DNA of 64,000 nt, from assembly GCF_027580225.2 (NCBI RefSeq), contig NC_073342.2:12621001-12685000 (forward strand), in the 5' to 3' direction. Positions 33,122 to 44,914 of the stretch are shown in pieces. The stretch comes from Misgurnus anguillicaudatus. Its lineage: Eukaryota > Chordata > Actinopteri > Cypriniformes > Cobitidae. A program made the position numbers and the translations under genes. Below the pieces are notes generated by a model. It made no database searches and was not told where the DNA came from. It saw only the letters and a list, made by a program, of their open reading frames with translations. Position 1 is the first letter of the stretch. The number at the start of each line of letters is the position of its first letter.

Positions 33122-35374
33122 ATGGCAAAACACATCTCTGCATTACATGCATCGAGGAAGGCGTTCACAGAAGCAGAATGCTCAGAAAGAATACGGAGAG
33201 CACTACGTAAACAACTGCGTCAGACAGATGAGACATATGAAAGAGGTGACAAAGTGTACTACAAAAGAGTTGAATGTCAAGAGTGGAAAGGACCAGGAGT
33301 TGTCATTGGCAAGGACGGTGCAGTGGTGTTTGTCAGACATGGAGGAACTTGCATTAGGGTACACTACCTCAGACTAAGAAAAGTAAACACAGACAGCGGA
33401 GATCAACATGTCACTAGTAATGATGCTGAAATTGACACAAACAATATGCAAAGACAGGAGATGACAGGATCTGCTGTCAACAACACAGAGGGAGCAGAAA
33501 CTCTACCTGAAATACAGCAGAGTTCAATACAAACTGAGGACACAGGAGCATCAACTTTAGATCTGAATGTAGCAGCACAACACACTAGTGATGACATAGT
33601 GGCACAAAGTGATACGGAGCAGGGAACTGATGTTCGTTTAAAAACAGGGCAAGTTCTAAAATACAGAGACAGAGACAGTGGGGCCTTGCACACAGCAAAA
33701 GTACTAGGGTGTGCAGGCAAAGCCACAGGCAAATACAAAAGCTGGTACAACCTTCTGCTCATTGAACCAACTAATGTTGCAGGCAGTAAAGATTCAGTTG
33801 ATGTATCATGTTTAGACGGTCTTCAAATTGAGCCCGCTGTTACTGATGTTAGTGCCACAAATGTCAGTGAGGATGTATTGGTAACAAAAGATCTATCCTT
33901 TGACCTAGCCAAACAAGAAGAGATGAAGAGCTGGAGAGATAACAGTGTGTTTGAGGAAGTTCAGGATGAGGGACAAAAGTGCATCTCTACCAGATGGGTG
34001 TGCACTCTTAAAGAAACCCTAACTGGAATAGTACAGAAAGCACGATTGGTGGCCAGAGGTTTTGAGGAGTTAAATGTGTCAGAGCTACAAAAAGATTCTC
34101 CCACATGTGCTTCTGAGTCTCTTCGACTGCTGGTTGCAGTTATTTGTCAAAAACAGTGGACACTTCATTCTATGGACATAAAATCAGCATTTCTGCAGGG
34201 AATAGAACTGTCACGTGACATCTACATCAGGCCTCCCCCTGAGGCTATCTGTGAGGGAATATTATGGAAGCTAAAAAAGTGTGTATATGGTCTGGCAGAC
34301 GCTTCATTGTACTGGTACAATAAAGTAAAAGACATAGTGCTGAAAGCAGGAGGAAAAATGTCCAAGGTCGATCCAGCTGTTTTTTATTGGCTAGATCAGG
34401 ACTGTATTGTAACTGGGGTGCTTGCCTGTCATGTGGATGACTTCTTATGGGGGGGTACACAAAGTTTCTCCACCACCGTAGTACCACATCTAAGATCTGT
34501 TTTTCAAGTTGGACGTGAGGAACATGATCACTTTTGTTATGTGGGAATAGATTTTGTGACTGTTGACAGAAAAGTACAAATACACCAGGAAAGCTACATT
34601 CAACACATGCAACCCATTCATATGGATCCTTCACGAGCTGTGGAACAGGACTCACCTCTCTGTGAGGAGGAAAAGGATCAGCTCAGGTCCAAAATAGGTC
34701 AAATTCTTTGGGTGGCAAGACAGAGCAGGCCAGATGTCAAATTTGATGCTAGCAATTTGACATCAAACATAAAAAATGCAACTGTGCAGACAATCCATGA
34801 AGCAAACCGAATAGTGTGCAAACTTAAGTCCAAGAAGGTAATTCTAAACTTCCAACACTTGGGCAGAGACAGTGCCCTTAAGATGATTGTGTTCAGCGAC
34901 GCTTCGTTTGGAAATCTTTCAGATGGAGGCACCCAAGGAGGGCACCTGATTCTTTTAATGGGAGAGAACGGAAAATTCTCACCTCTTTCTTGGCAATCAA
35001 AGAGAGTCAAGAGGGTTGTGCGGAGCACACTTGCGGGTGAAACATTGGCAATGTCTGATGGAATTGACAATTCTATTTTTCTGTCCATACTGTTCTCAGA
35101 ACTAACTACTGGTAATGCTGAACATGCTCCACCAATAATATGTGTCACTGACAATCATTCGCTTGCTGATGCAATTAAGTCCACAAAGTCAGTCTCAGAG
35201 AAAAGACTCCGCCTGGAGATAAGTAGTATCAAAGAACTTGTCCAAACACAGAGAGTTGAGCGAGTACTGTGGTACAACACAAAAGAACAACTTGCAGACT
35301 GCCTTACCAAACAGGGGGCATCAGCTTGTCAGTTACTCAAGGCACTAAGTGAAGGACAATGGAAACTGAATTAA
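33122..35374 (+). CDS. pol: Copia integrase C-terminus, reverse transcriptase and RNase H
   Basis: 750 uninterrupted codons. Residues 1-90 are the integrase C-terminal part with the copia GKDGAVVFVRHGG and RVHYLRLRK motif; a variable acidic linker follows. The RT starts near 280 (STRWVCTLKE, QKARLVARGFEE) with MDIKSAFLQG and the active site CHVDDFLWGG near residue 438. RNase H has SDASFGN (about 592), AGETLA (638), TDNHSL (676) and ADCLTK, so all four acidic residues are present. The natural polyprotein would continue from the preceding frame; the first codon used here is the first Met of this phase. This is the best preserved enzyme in the window, apparently intact and recently inserted. Confidence 0.92.
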   Translation: MAKHISALHASRKAFTEAECSERIRRALRKQLRQTDETYERGDKVYYKRVECQEWKGPGVVIGKDGAVVFVRHGGTCIRVHYLRLRKVNTDSGDQHVTSNDAEIDTNNMQRQEMTGSAVNNTEGAETLPEIQQSSIQTEDTGASTLDLNVAAQHTSDDIVAQSDTEQGTDVRLKTGQVLKYRDRDSGALHTAKVLGCAGKATGKYKSWYNLLLIEPTNVAGSKDSVDVSCLDGLQIEPAVTDVSATNVSEDVLVTKDLSFDLAKQEEMKSWRDNSVFEEVQDEGQKCISTRWVCTLKETLTGIVQKARLVARGFEELNVSELQKDSPTCASESLRLLVAVICQKQWTLHSMDIKSAFLQGIELSRDIYIRPPPEAICEGILWKLKKCVYGLADASLYWYNKVKDIVLKAGGKMSKVDPAVFYWLDQDCIVTGVLACHVDDFLWGGTQSFSTTVVPHLRSVFQVGREEHDHFCYVGIDFVTVDRKVQIHQESYIQHMQPIHMDPSRAVEQDSPLCEEEKDQLRSKIGQILWVARQSRPDVKFDASNLTSNIKNATVQTIHEANRIVCKLKSKKVILNFQHLGRDSALKMIVFSDASFGNLSDGGTQGGHLILLMGENGKFSPLSWQSKRVKRVVRSTLAGETLAMSDGIDNSIFLSILFSELTTGNAEHAPPIICVTDNHSLADAIKSTKSVSEKRLRLEISSIKELVQTQRVERVLWYNTKEQLADCLTKQGASACQLLKALSEGQWKLN

Positions 35375-35527
35375 AACAAAGTCTGTCTTTGAGTTAAACT
35401 TGAGAGCTTGTTGAAATATACTAGGTCGTATTTTTTGTTCAAGTATGTTGATGTTCAGTATGGCCTGTTAGTATGTTTGATTGAAAGTTATTTATTTCAT
35501 TATAATTTTTTTTAAAGAGTGGGAGTT

Positions 35528-35750
35528 TGTTAAGTTTAAGACATTAAAATGTGTTTACGTATATTATAGCTCCATGCTAAATATTGTTTATTATTTTACA
35601 TAACCTTTTACCGAAGCTAAAAGGGGACTTTTATTATAAAGCCCGGGCGGAAAGCCGGTTGTTGTTTTTGAGCTTGTGTTGGAGCGGATGTTATCGAGGG
35701 AAAATAAAGACAAAACGTTATAAATACTGAAGTTTATTTTTTGTCTAACA
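35528..35750 (+). repeat. Copia 3' LTR
   Basis: 223 bp, four substitutions against the 5' LTR, followed by GGGTC. Confidence 0.95.
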
Positions 35751-36035
35751 GGGTCAACAGAGACTGATTGTTTGTGCATGTTTAGTGTGCTGCACGTGCA
35801 TTTATCTAATTTACCTCGGGATGAGTGATACGGCGTGGAGGCTACATTCTCTCTCGGTTTGTATGGTTGTTTTACTTGTGTTACGTCATTGTCTTTTTAC
35901 TACTTTGTGCGTCTTATGTTGGCAGGTAACTGCACGTCTATGAGTCTCAGTAGTCAGCGATATGGGATGTGGAACGTAAACTCTCTGTGATGTGACTACA
36001 TTGCTGCTTTGCCTGGGCTTTATTGTCCTATTTTA

Positions 36036-36769
36036 GGGGCTGTTTACACTTGGAATTAAGATGTGTTTTCGTCGATCGGATCACAAGTGGACGAGAGAGA
36101 CACATTATGTTTACACCTGGTATTTAAATCCGTCTCTTTTGTCCACTTTCGACCGCTTCTGTGCTGAATACTATGAGGGGGTGGTCTGTGAGACGGTGGG
36201 CGAGTCTCTCTGCCTGTCATTCAAACCCGAGCGAGAGTAATTATGAGTTTATATGGACGCAAAGTAATATTATGTCGGAGTGCACTGCTTGTTTAGCAAG
36301 TAAACATGCTGCACAGTGTTTTGTAGATGAGTATGTAAGAGCTTTCTTTGAATTTTCAGCGCAATTGATGAAATAGGATCGCGCAACTTTCACACGCTTT
36401 CAAAACAAAACTACGGAGACCAGCCACTTAGTTTTATCAATGAAAGGCTAAAAATAGCGCTGTTCACCGAATTTTCACGCCAGAAGTCAAAAAAGACGTA
36501 AAACTTGTGTTTAATACCTCAGATTAGATAAATGGGCGGAGAGAAGGCGGTCGCGTGTGGCTGTTCGAACGCATTCAACCACATGTGCGTTCCGCAACTC
36601 CAAAGCGATCCGATCGAAAGTGATTTCGACCACCTCTGGATGTGGTTGAAAGTGGTCGAAAGTGGACGAGCTCAAAACGTTTTGAACACCGTTTACACCT
36701 GGCATTAACGTCATCCACTTGTGATCCGATCGACGAAAACACATGTTAATGCCAAGTGTAAACAGCCTC
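36036..36769. mobile_element. MITE with long inverted repeats, TTA target (Harbinger-like)
   Basis: Ends GGGGCTGTTTACACTTGG and CCAAGTGTAAACAGCCTC are inverted, and both continue into CGTCGATCGGATCACAAGTG and its complement. Flanks are TTA at 36033-36035 and 36770-36772. A reverse fragment lies at about 41545-42029 and a small piece at 55260-55335. Confidence 0.75.
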
Positions 36770-37953
36770 TTAGTTGTGTACCCATCAAACTGCGACACCA
36801 TTAACACTCTGGGGTCGACTGTGGCGCGGGCGCCACAAGCTCTTTATTTTTCATTCACTCCGCAAAGAGACTTAGATAACTCTGCTGATTTTGGACATAC
36901 AGATATGATTCATACATCATTTAAAATGTTAAAGTGTCTGTTTTTTTTCTGTCCACTCCCAATAAAAACAGAATGTTTTGCTTTTCGCAAAATTAAGAAA
37001 ATAAACATGATGCGCGTTTTGTTCTCCCTCCCTCAGTGAAGTCCTTTCTCAAACGCGTCAGAAAAATAAACTGTAACTTAACGAATACATGACATAGAAA
37101 CAAAAGATAAACGTCTACACAATGCTTGGAATGTCAGCTTTTAAATTATGTAAGTGAGTTCGAAAACACATATTGTCATTCGGTGTAAACTTTATGAGAA
37201 GGAGGAGAAGTACCGTCTATCTCTTGTTACCTGATTATCTATAATGAGATGAGATCGCCACACCCCCGGGCCATTGAAGTGAACGAGCAAATACATCCAT
37301 ATGCATAACTCGTGCCTCCTGCAGTCAATAGATACGTAATCCACAATCCAGTCTCTCCATTCCTTATTGTTTCATCCGAATGCACCAAACACGACATCTA
37401 AATCCTTATTTACTTGCGAGTGTTTTCTTTGTTCTTCCGTCAAACATTTCACGCGAGGGAACACACACAAACTAACACACGAGTCAGGAAACTCGACACG
37501 GTTTTTGGTATTCTTATAAAATACGTGATTGCAAACAATACAATCCTTATTTAGTTGCGTCTAAGCGCATATCTCCGCACAGCAAGTTTATTAAACACAG
37601 TATCACTCGCGTGTGCACACATACTGTTTCATGATCAACATGTGAGGTAATGGCGGCGGCTGTAAACAAACATTCGCTGCGTCCCAAACGCAGGGATTGA
37701 TAAGTTTTTACACGCTTGTCCCTTTTTGAGTTTCTACTATAATGATTACAAAAACACAAATAAGAGTCCAGACAACGATAGGCAGTTTTTATTTTGAGCT
37801 GTTTACTGTACAAAAGTAAAACTCTCGTTTGCCAACCAAACACTACCCTGTGTTTATTTTTATAATGGCCAAAACAGTACCTTTACTACGATTACTATGG
37901 TTTTTAAAGATATACTTGTGAAATTAATAGAAAATATTTCTATATATACACAC

Positions 37954-40272
37954 TAGGGTTGTGCCGATAGACGATATCATCGTCCATCGTGATGGTTGAC
38001 TGACATCACGATGGAGAGTCACCATCGTGATGCCACGCCCCCTCCCCACTCCGCTGCGAGTCGACATACACTTACTCTCTTCTATATAGACTATAGTTAA
38101 CCTAATATCTTTGCGTGAATTGCTCTATAAATTAAATAGAAAATATAACTATTGCATATATGCTATTTTAAATACTGTAGTTTATGCCTGAGACGTGACG
38201 TGTGTTAGTCTGTGAAAATATCCTGTCAGGCATTTGATCTTGACTAGGGATGGGCACGGATATTCGAATATTCGAATGGCAATAATAATTCGAATTTAAA
38301 AAATGCTATTCGAATGTTTGTTTGTTTTTAATGTGCCACCAAAGGGTAACAACTTATTTGATGCTTTTTCACTTCATCTATACTGTCTTTTACAGACTTA
38401 AATGTAAAATATACATGAACATTAATTTGTATGTATTTCTGATTGTTTGGCAATGCAGATTGCAGACGAATTTAAGTTTTTCCTTTTATCTCCGGGTTTG
38501 TCCGCGCCGTGCCGTATTTGGCCACTGGCTCAGTGAGGGCTCACGTGTTATTAAACGTGCTTCTCCGCCGCCCGAATCAACACATCATGAGAGATTTGTA
38601 AGCTTTCTGTTATAAAGTCTACTTTATTTTGTTAATAAGGAGACAGACATGGAGAACGAAATGAAACGGAGAACATTTATTATATGTGGTGCTCTTTTGA
38701 AAATGAACCGGATAACTGCACATGGCAGTTTAAAGCAAAGCATTATTGTATCTAGTCAGAAGAACGGGCTTTCACCGAAGCAGGTAGGATAAATACGGTT
38801 TTCTTTATTCACAAATACATGTCAAACTAAACTGAGAAGATATTTAAATGGCAACTGAGCAGTCGGTTATGTAGATGTGTTTTTTCATTTGCTCCGGGCT
38901 CTTGGTGTTTTGAGTCTGTTTAAATGATGATAGCCTACTTTGTCAAGTCCTCAAACTTTAAACTTCGCAAGTGCTCAAACTTCGCTTAGATTTGGGGTTA
39001 GTGTATAATATTTGGTATAATATAATGTATGTAAGATCAAACAGTAATGAATTAATACTAACGACCGACTTGAAACTAAGGATTTGACTAGACTTCGCTC
39101 CGCATTAAGTTTTAACGCATTTTTTTCTGTAGGATATTTTTTATGAAGAATTTAAAATATATATAAATAAAATATATTTTTTTACAATGTTTTCAACTTA
39201 AAAATACATACATATATATATATATATACACATACAGAATATAAGTTTAGCTTGTTGTGGATATTTCCTAATTAAGCCTTCTGTGAAATTATGACTAAAT
39301 GAAAAATACAAAACACGCATGTCTTAATTAACATAATATAAATAAACGAATATTCGTTCTTTAAGAGCTTAAATATTCGAAAAATTAAATATTAAAAGTA
39401 ATAGTAAATTACTGGTAATAGTAAGTTACTGGAAAATGCCCATCCCTAATCTTGACATTGCTAGAATCTTGTCTTTTTACATGTTGTACATTTATCTTAA
39501 AATAATTAATTTTGTACAAGAAAACAGCCCATATTAATCATTTATTAGTAGCCTATTGTAGTGTCTCGGGAGATCGTGCTCATTGTTACATTGAGGCTAT
39601 AGCTACTGCACTGAAGCAGCAGATTAGGATATAAACCCAGAATTCAGCGAACGTCAAGAACAAGAAAACACTCCGACCGAAACGCGGGATTTACATACAC
39701 AGACCATGTTTAAATTTCGATGTGTCTGGCCCTGTTCACTTTGTCTAGTTTTAATAAGCTGCGGATTGAAGTGCTGGCTGCTCCCCGCGGTGCTGAAGAC
39801 CCGCTCTCTGACGGAGTACTGGTGGCACATATGCACAGATATTTACGTGCAAAATTTGGAAAGCGCAGAGGAGTCGTTGGGTAAGTAAAATAACGAAATT
39901 ATAGCTTTTAAATAGAAAAAAATATTTATGTAAAGAGATTAAAAAGTGCTTAAAAGTGCACAACTCTTCTTCAGTGGATTAAAGCTACTTTTTCCCCTTA
40001 TGTGCAACCTATAGTAGTTGGGATAGTAAAATAACAAAATAATAGATTTTAAGTACAGAATAGTATTTATGTAAAATATATATTAAAATAAAAAGTGCAC
40101 AAGTCTTCTTAAGTGGAAGTAATAAAGTAAAATAACGAATAATAATTATATAATAACGAATAATAACGAAAAATTAAAATACCCCCCTCCCACCTAACGA
40201 TATCATCGTCCATCGCGATGGTTTACGTAACCATCGTCAACTGCCAATTTATGGGGACATCGCCCAACCCTA
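37954..40272. mobile_element. hAT element with TSD ATACACAC
   Basis: Ends TAGGGTTGTGCCG and CGCCCAACCCTA, both followed inward by ATATCATCGTCCATCG; exact TSDs ATACACAC at 37946-37953 and 40273-40280. It carries a second hAT. A 59-codon plus-strand frame (39706-39882) ends at TTGG|GTAAGTAA, a good splice donor, and might be a remnant exon, but I recognise no domain. Confidence 0.9.
38245..39448. mobile_element. Nested hAT element with TSD ATCTTGAC
   Basis: Perfect 12-bp inverted ends TAGGGATGGGCA and TGCCCATCCCTA, exact TSDs ATCTTGAC at 38237-38244 and 39449-39456, interior end regions rich in ATTCGAATA words. 1204 bp, no transposase. Confidence 0.93.
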
Positions 40273-40701
40273 ATACACACATTATATGTATAATTTTTTT
40301 GTTATAAATTCCCAAGTAAACCTTATCATGGTTTTACTACAGAGAAAGTTACATTCCTGTTGAACATCCCCACAAGTTAATTACACAACATAAATCACAA
40401 TATAAGTCAAACTAAACAGAAACAATAACTGAGCACTGATACAAATGAAAAAGAAACTAAATGGTCCCTGTTCAAAGGAGGCAGGAAACCTACTGCACAA
40501 ATGGTCAGTACCTTTACGTGTGCTGTAAGTCAAACGCAACCGGCAGACTCGCTAGCACAAACCCCTGAGGTCAAAATGACAGTAAACTCACCTTTGGTAT
40601 CACTTACAAAGTCATCAAATCCACTCTAATACACATGCGGAAATGATAGTTTATCAATGAAATAGACAAAAACCTTACAGGGTAATATATATAATAGTTA
40701 A

Positions 40702-42380
40702 AGCTCCAGTGTGTACTTTTTTTAGTTATTTCTTAGCAAAAACCCATGTTTTCTTCCAAAAGTATGTGCTCATTCATGTGTAATTACTTCCACCCCACTA
40801 ATCAAAGTATTCTCGTAAGTGTAGAATCTGCTATTTAAAATACATACCGCCGTAGCGCTCTCTGGCTGAATCCATGTTGTGCCTCCATCTTTGAAATACA
40901 TTCGCCGACGAGGGACATTCCTGAAATTCAAGCTCCGCCTTTCGCGCTTTCAGAGTACACTCAAGCTGGCCGCGAGCTGAAGCCTACGGAGGTTGCATGT
41001 GTAGGCGGTATACGTCATCAAGACAGTCTTATTTCAGAATATTAACAATTATAAAGCTGACATTTATTCTTAGTTAATTGTAAATTGATGTAATATGCTT
41101 ATGACTTGCGAATGTAATGCTCAGTTAATTTAAATAAACCAGGCTTGATGACGTATGCAGCCCGGATATGCGACCTGCGTTAGACTGAATCCTTCGGCCG
41201 CACGCCGTGATAAACCTGCGATCTGCTTTGAAAGCCTGTTGAAGAACTATTCTCGAGGACATTAAAACAAGTCGCCAAGGAAGCGAAACAGGGATTTTAA
41301 ACGACAACGCGACAGGAAAAACATCAAGACCAAAGTCAATATTGGAGTTAGTTTTCCAAGATGGGGCTCAATCAATGGACACTGAAGTTACTTTCTATCT
41401 TCACCACAGGTAATTCAGCATATTCGTTTACATCTATACAGTTTATGTTGTAAACTTGAAGTTTTATAGTTCCTTGGCTAACTATAGCATGGGTATGCGT
41501 AACACTTGTTAGTGTAAACATGCATGTGGTTTAATGTCTTGGAACAGCCACACGCCGTCTCTCCGCCCATTTATGTAATCTGAGGTACTGAGATAAATGT
41601 TTTTCATCTTTTCTGACCTCTAACACAAACACACGGTGTACAGCGCTATTTTTAGCCTTTCATTGATAAAAGCGTCTGATCTGCGCGTCTTTCGTTTCAT
41701 TTTACAAGCGTGTGAAAGTTGAGCGATCTTATTTCACCAATATCAGAGAAAGCTCTTACATATACACGGACATGTAACGTTTACTTAAACATAAGCATTG
41801 GACTCTGACATATTAGTTCGCGTCCATTTAAACCCGTCATTACTCCAGCTCATGAGTAAATGACAGAGGGACTCGTCCACAGACCATCTCCTCAGTAATC
41901 TGAAGAGAAACGGTCGAAAATGGACAAAAAGAGACGGATTTAAACACCAAGTGTAAAAGTAATGTGTCTCTCTCGTCCACTTGTGATCTGATTGACGAAA
42001 ACGCATCTAAATACCAAGTTTAACAGCCCCTGTGATATTTTTCCTCGCGTCGATGAAAAAAGAAGTGTCTAAGCTACGTTTATGGTTGCTTTTTGTATGT
42101 GATTTTAAGCGGACATATCATGACAATCAGACTTTTTCCATGTTAAACATAAATCTGTGTGCTTTGATGGATCACACGCAAATGACATTGCAAATTGTTC
42201 ATTTTTTTCATTGCTTTTGCTTTGTAGCTACTGGAAGCCATGTTAACCTTGGCATGACACGGCCGGGCCACCGTACGAGTTAAAACGCGTTCCGAATGGG
42301 GGGGGCTAGAAAGTAATATTCAGTTGGTTGTCATATAGACTTTCACGGCTTGATGGGAGTAGATCCTACACAGTGGAGCT
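40702..42380. mobile_element. TTAA-targeted element, 1.68 kb
   Basis: Ends AGCTCCAGTGTGTA and TACACAGTGGAGCT between TTAA at 40698-40701 and 42381-42384. The neighbouring repeat unit AATAGTTAAGCCCAGAC is the empty site. It contains an older, reversed fragment of the MITE of 36036-36769 (41545-42029). A short plus-strand frame at 41362-41410 ends at a splice donor but has no known domain. Confidence 0.75.
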
Positions 42381-42432
42381 TTAAGCCTAATACACATGCA
42401 GCAATGATAATGTACAAAGGCAATGGGCAAAG

Positions 42433-43534
42433 ACTAGGGCCCTATAATTTCCGCTATCACGGAATCGCGGACGGAATCGCGGAATTGCCTAATTAACACG
42501 GAATCTAGTATAAACGCGGAATTTCGCGGAATTTGACATATTTTGAATAAAATTATGTTTTTGTGTGGGAGACGAACGTATGTCTGTGGGAAATGCAGAC
42601 CGGGGGAAGTAAATCTGGGCGACACGCCCCCTCCCGTCGTTTCAGACCTCCGCCAAAACACTGAAACCATGGCGAAGCGGCTCTCCACGACTCTGATTTC
42701 GTCAGCGAAAAAATGAAGAAATTCGACGCTAAGCACTTAGTTCCGAGCAGGTCTCACATGACTTTTATGTGACCGGAGAACTGTTAGTTTGGAAGTTTAG
42801 TCAACACTCTGTTCACGGTGAGCGCAAAGATACATGCACTCTCTCATCCATGTCTGTCTCACTGTACCTCTCACGGTCATGCGCTCACGCATCTGTCCGA
42901 AGTGCGAACACAAATCCTCATGTATTTGTTCAGTTTTATGCATTTCAAGCGAGCTGAGGCAAACTAACGATCCCTCGCATTTAAAATATAATCATCTGCA
43001 TCATGGCGCCGCTCTCTGTCTCTCTTTCGCTCGCACGTGCAAAGAGCTGCGTGCTCATGCTGTCCTAAGTCAGATCACTATCCTGTGTATGTTTGTAAAG
43101 TTATATGCATTTCAAGCGATTGTGTATAAAATATGGATCGCGTTCCGCTGGATTGATGTGTTTAAGGCACTTCTGAAGGCACCACTGCTTTAACACCTTG
43201 TTGTAGCCTCCTGCAACAACACTAAAAAAAACAATGCATTGAATTGAGTTGTGTGTGCGCGCGGGTGTGTATGTGCTTGTGTAAATGCATCTTTTATAGT
43301 CATTAAGTAATCCTGTTATCCAGTTTTTCCCCCAAAACATTTACATTTTACTCTTTAACATTAAAAGGCACACTCTTTTTATGACTAAAATAAAAGTAAA
43401 GGGTAAAAAATATAATTGCCAAAAATTAAAACGGATAAAACGGACTTTGCAAAAATTAAAACGGAGAAAACGGAATTTGGGAAAAAATAAAACGGAATTT
43501 GGGAAAAAATAAAACAGATTTTATAGGGCCCTAA
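42433..43534. mobile_element. hAT element with ends TAGGGCCCTAT
   Basis: Left TAGGGCCCTATAATTTCCG, right TTTTATAGGGCCCTA. Flanks share AAAGAC (left AAAGAC, right AAAGACCT), so the duplication is probably 8 bp with changes. Its middle is related to the hAT at 11034-14698. Confidence 0.75.
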
Positions 43535-44220
43535 AAGACCTCACAAAGAATAATAGTTAAGCCCAGACCAATACACAGACAGGCATTGAAAGTTTACAGA
43601 GGAACTGGCCAATGACTTCACAGATTATAATAGTTAGGCCCAGACTAATACGCTTGCAGCAAAGGAGGTTTACAGAGGAACTGGGCAATGATCTCACAGA
43701 TTAAAATAGTTATGCCCAGACTAATACACTTGCAGCAATGGAGGTTTACAGAAAGTTTACATTCCACGTCCCATAACTCTGACTACTGAGACTCATAGAC
43801 GTGCAGTTACCTGCCAACATAAGATGCACAAATAATACAAAGACAATGACGTAACACAAGTAAAACAACCATACATACCGAGAGAGACCGTAGCCTTCAC
43901 GCTGTATCACTCATCCCGAGGTAAATTAGATAAATGCACGTGCAGCACACTAAACATGCACAAACAATCAGTCTCTGTTAACATCAAAGGTTTCCGACGT
44001 CACCATAAACAATTCCACCTGCTGCAGCGGCGAACGCAGCAACACACAGCTGTCAGAAGCCATCGGAAAATCTGCTCATTCAAAAAGAGTGCTTTCATGG
44101 AGAGGGTGATAAATTAATGACGCTTCCCAAGCTCTACACCACTAGGACTTTTATGCCTTGTAAACCAGGCTCTGATTGGTTCACAGATTTAACTGAAACC
44201 AACCAATGAGCACTTGTGCT

Positions 44221-44890
44221 TTATGCCACTTCACTACATGTAGTTTGTCTTTTTTTCCTTTCGGCCCTTCTGCATATCTGTCTCAGGGATCGAGTAGTAT
44301 TATTTACCCAGGACTCAGAAATGGATTTCAGGTGTTTTATTCTCAGTGGTGCTATATCATCTAAAATAGTATTGCAGGTAAAATCAAAATTATAAAGTAG
44401 TTCGTCCGGCTTCAATTCTGATAAAACAAATCCAGGATAATTAAAATGCTCCTCAAAAGCTTCAGCAAAGGCAGTGGAGGTAGCCTCAGTGATTCTATGT
44501 GTCTCCATCCCTGTTTTACAAAGATTTATCATGTTAAGTGCTAGAGGCATATTAAATGTGATGGGTTTATGATCAGAGAAACTATGATCGCATATCTCAA
44601 TTTCACTCAGCAATATCCCATGGGACAGAATAAGATCGAGGGTGTGCCCCTTTATATGTGTAGGTCCAGTAACCAGTTGCACTAAGTCAAAATCTTCTGT
44701 GAAGTTTATAAAGTCTTTGATGAATGAATTTTGGGGGCAGCATATATGAATATTAAAATCCCCCAAAATTAAAAATCTCTCAAAGTCTGACATAAAATCT
44801 CCTAAAAAGTTAGCAAAATCACTCGGAAAGTCTTTATGTGGCTTTGGGGGACAGCAACACCAATAGGAGAATTTGAATTTGAAACCAAAA
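44221..44890 (-). pseudogene. LINE endonuclease fragment
   Basis: The frame shows the apurinic-type endonuclease of non-LTR retrotransposons: YW-CPPKPHKDF, RFLILGDFNIHIC (catalytic D/N), VTGPTHIKGHTLDLILSHG and the C-terminal SDHKPITFNM. This enzyme nicks target DNA for target-primed reverse transcription. Coding similarity starts abruptly near 44890 and the frame stops at 44221 before the reverse transcriptase, so only about 220 residues of an L2/CR1-like ORF2 remain. The clade is not certain. Sequence 43982-44220 holds no recognisable gene. Confidence 0.85.
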
Positions 44891-44914
44891 GCCGCGGAAC
44901 TCGGGTCCCCGACG

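Larger units (their letters stand above)
31492..35750 (+). mobile_element. Young Ty1/copia retrotransposon, internally deleted
   Basis: Two 223-bp LTRs with TG...CA ends differ at only 4 positions. TSDs GGGTC at 31487-31491 and 35751-35755 are exact. A primer-binding site follows the 5' LTR and AAAGAGTGGGAGTT precedes the 3' LTR as polypurine tract. Integrase precedes reverse transcriptase, the copia order. Confidence 0.95.
36805..40376. mobile_element. TTAA-type element, left half and interior
   Basis: It begins CACTCTGGGGTCGAC after TTAA (36801-36804), like the left end at 55846, and its interior around 37020-37270 parallels 56030-56280. It runs, through a hAT insertion, to CATCCCCACAAG immediately before TTAA (40377-40380). 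That right boundary is not the normal GACCCCAGAGGG end, so the element is truncated or rearranged there. Confidence 0.5.
40381..43749. repeat. 76-bp tandem repeats interrupted by two transposons
   Basis: Units such as CTCACAGATTAAAATAGTTA, then GCCCAGACTAATACAC and TTTACAGAGGAACTGG recur with period about 76 bp at 43540-43749, with older units at 40626-40701 and 42381-42432. Two units were split by the TTAA element at 40702-42380 and the hAT at 42433-43534, and intact units supply the empty sites. 40381-40620 is more diverged. Confidence 0.75.
35758..43977. mobile_element. Long-terminal-inverted-repeat element, TTAA-type target
   Basis: The ends are inverted copies about 220-230 bp long: 35758-35990 against 43750-43977, from CAGAGACTGATTGTTTG inward through CGTCTATGAGTCTCAGTAGT. 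Outside flanks are TCAA (35754-35757) and TTAA (43978-43981), consistent with a TTAA target with one change. Its interior holds 76-bp tandem repeats near the right end and at least five later DNA transposons. No transposase is recognised, so classification as piggyBac/Kolobok-like rests on target and ends only. Confidence 0.65.

Noticed and set aside
39706..39888. 60-codon frame with a good splice donor as a host exon
   Set aside because: It is within the hAT at 37954-40272, shows no domain and overlaps another open phase of similar length.
36805..40376. Complete TTAA element with its right end at 40376
   Set aside because: The right boundary sequence does not match the GACCCCAGAGGG end of the family; the adjoining TTAA may be coincidence.
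41362..41410. ATG exon of 16 codons followed by GGTAATTC as a second leader exon
   Set aside because: It lies inside a TTAA transposon, the peptide is weak as a signal sequence and the donor is less good. I keep it only as a note.
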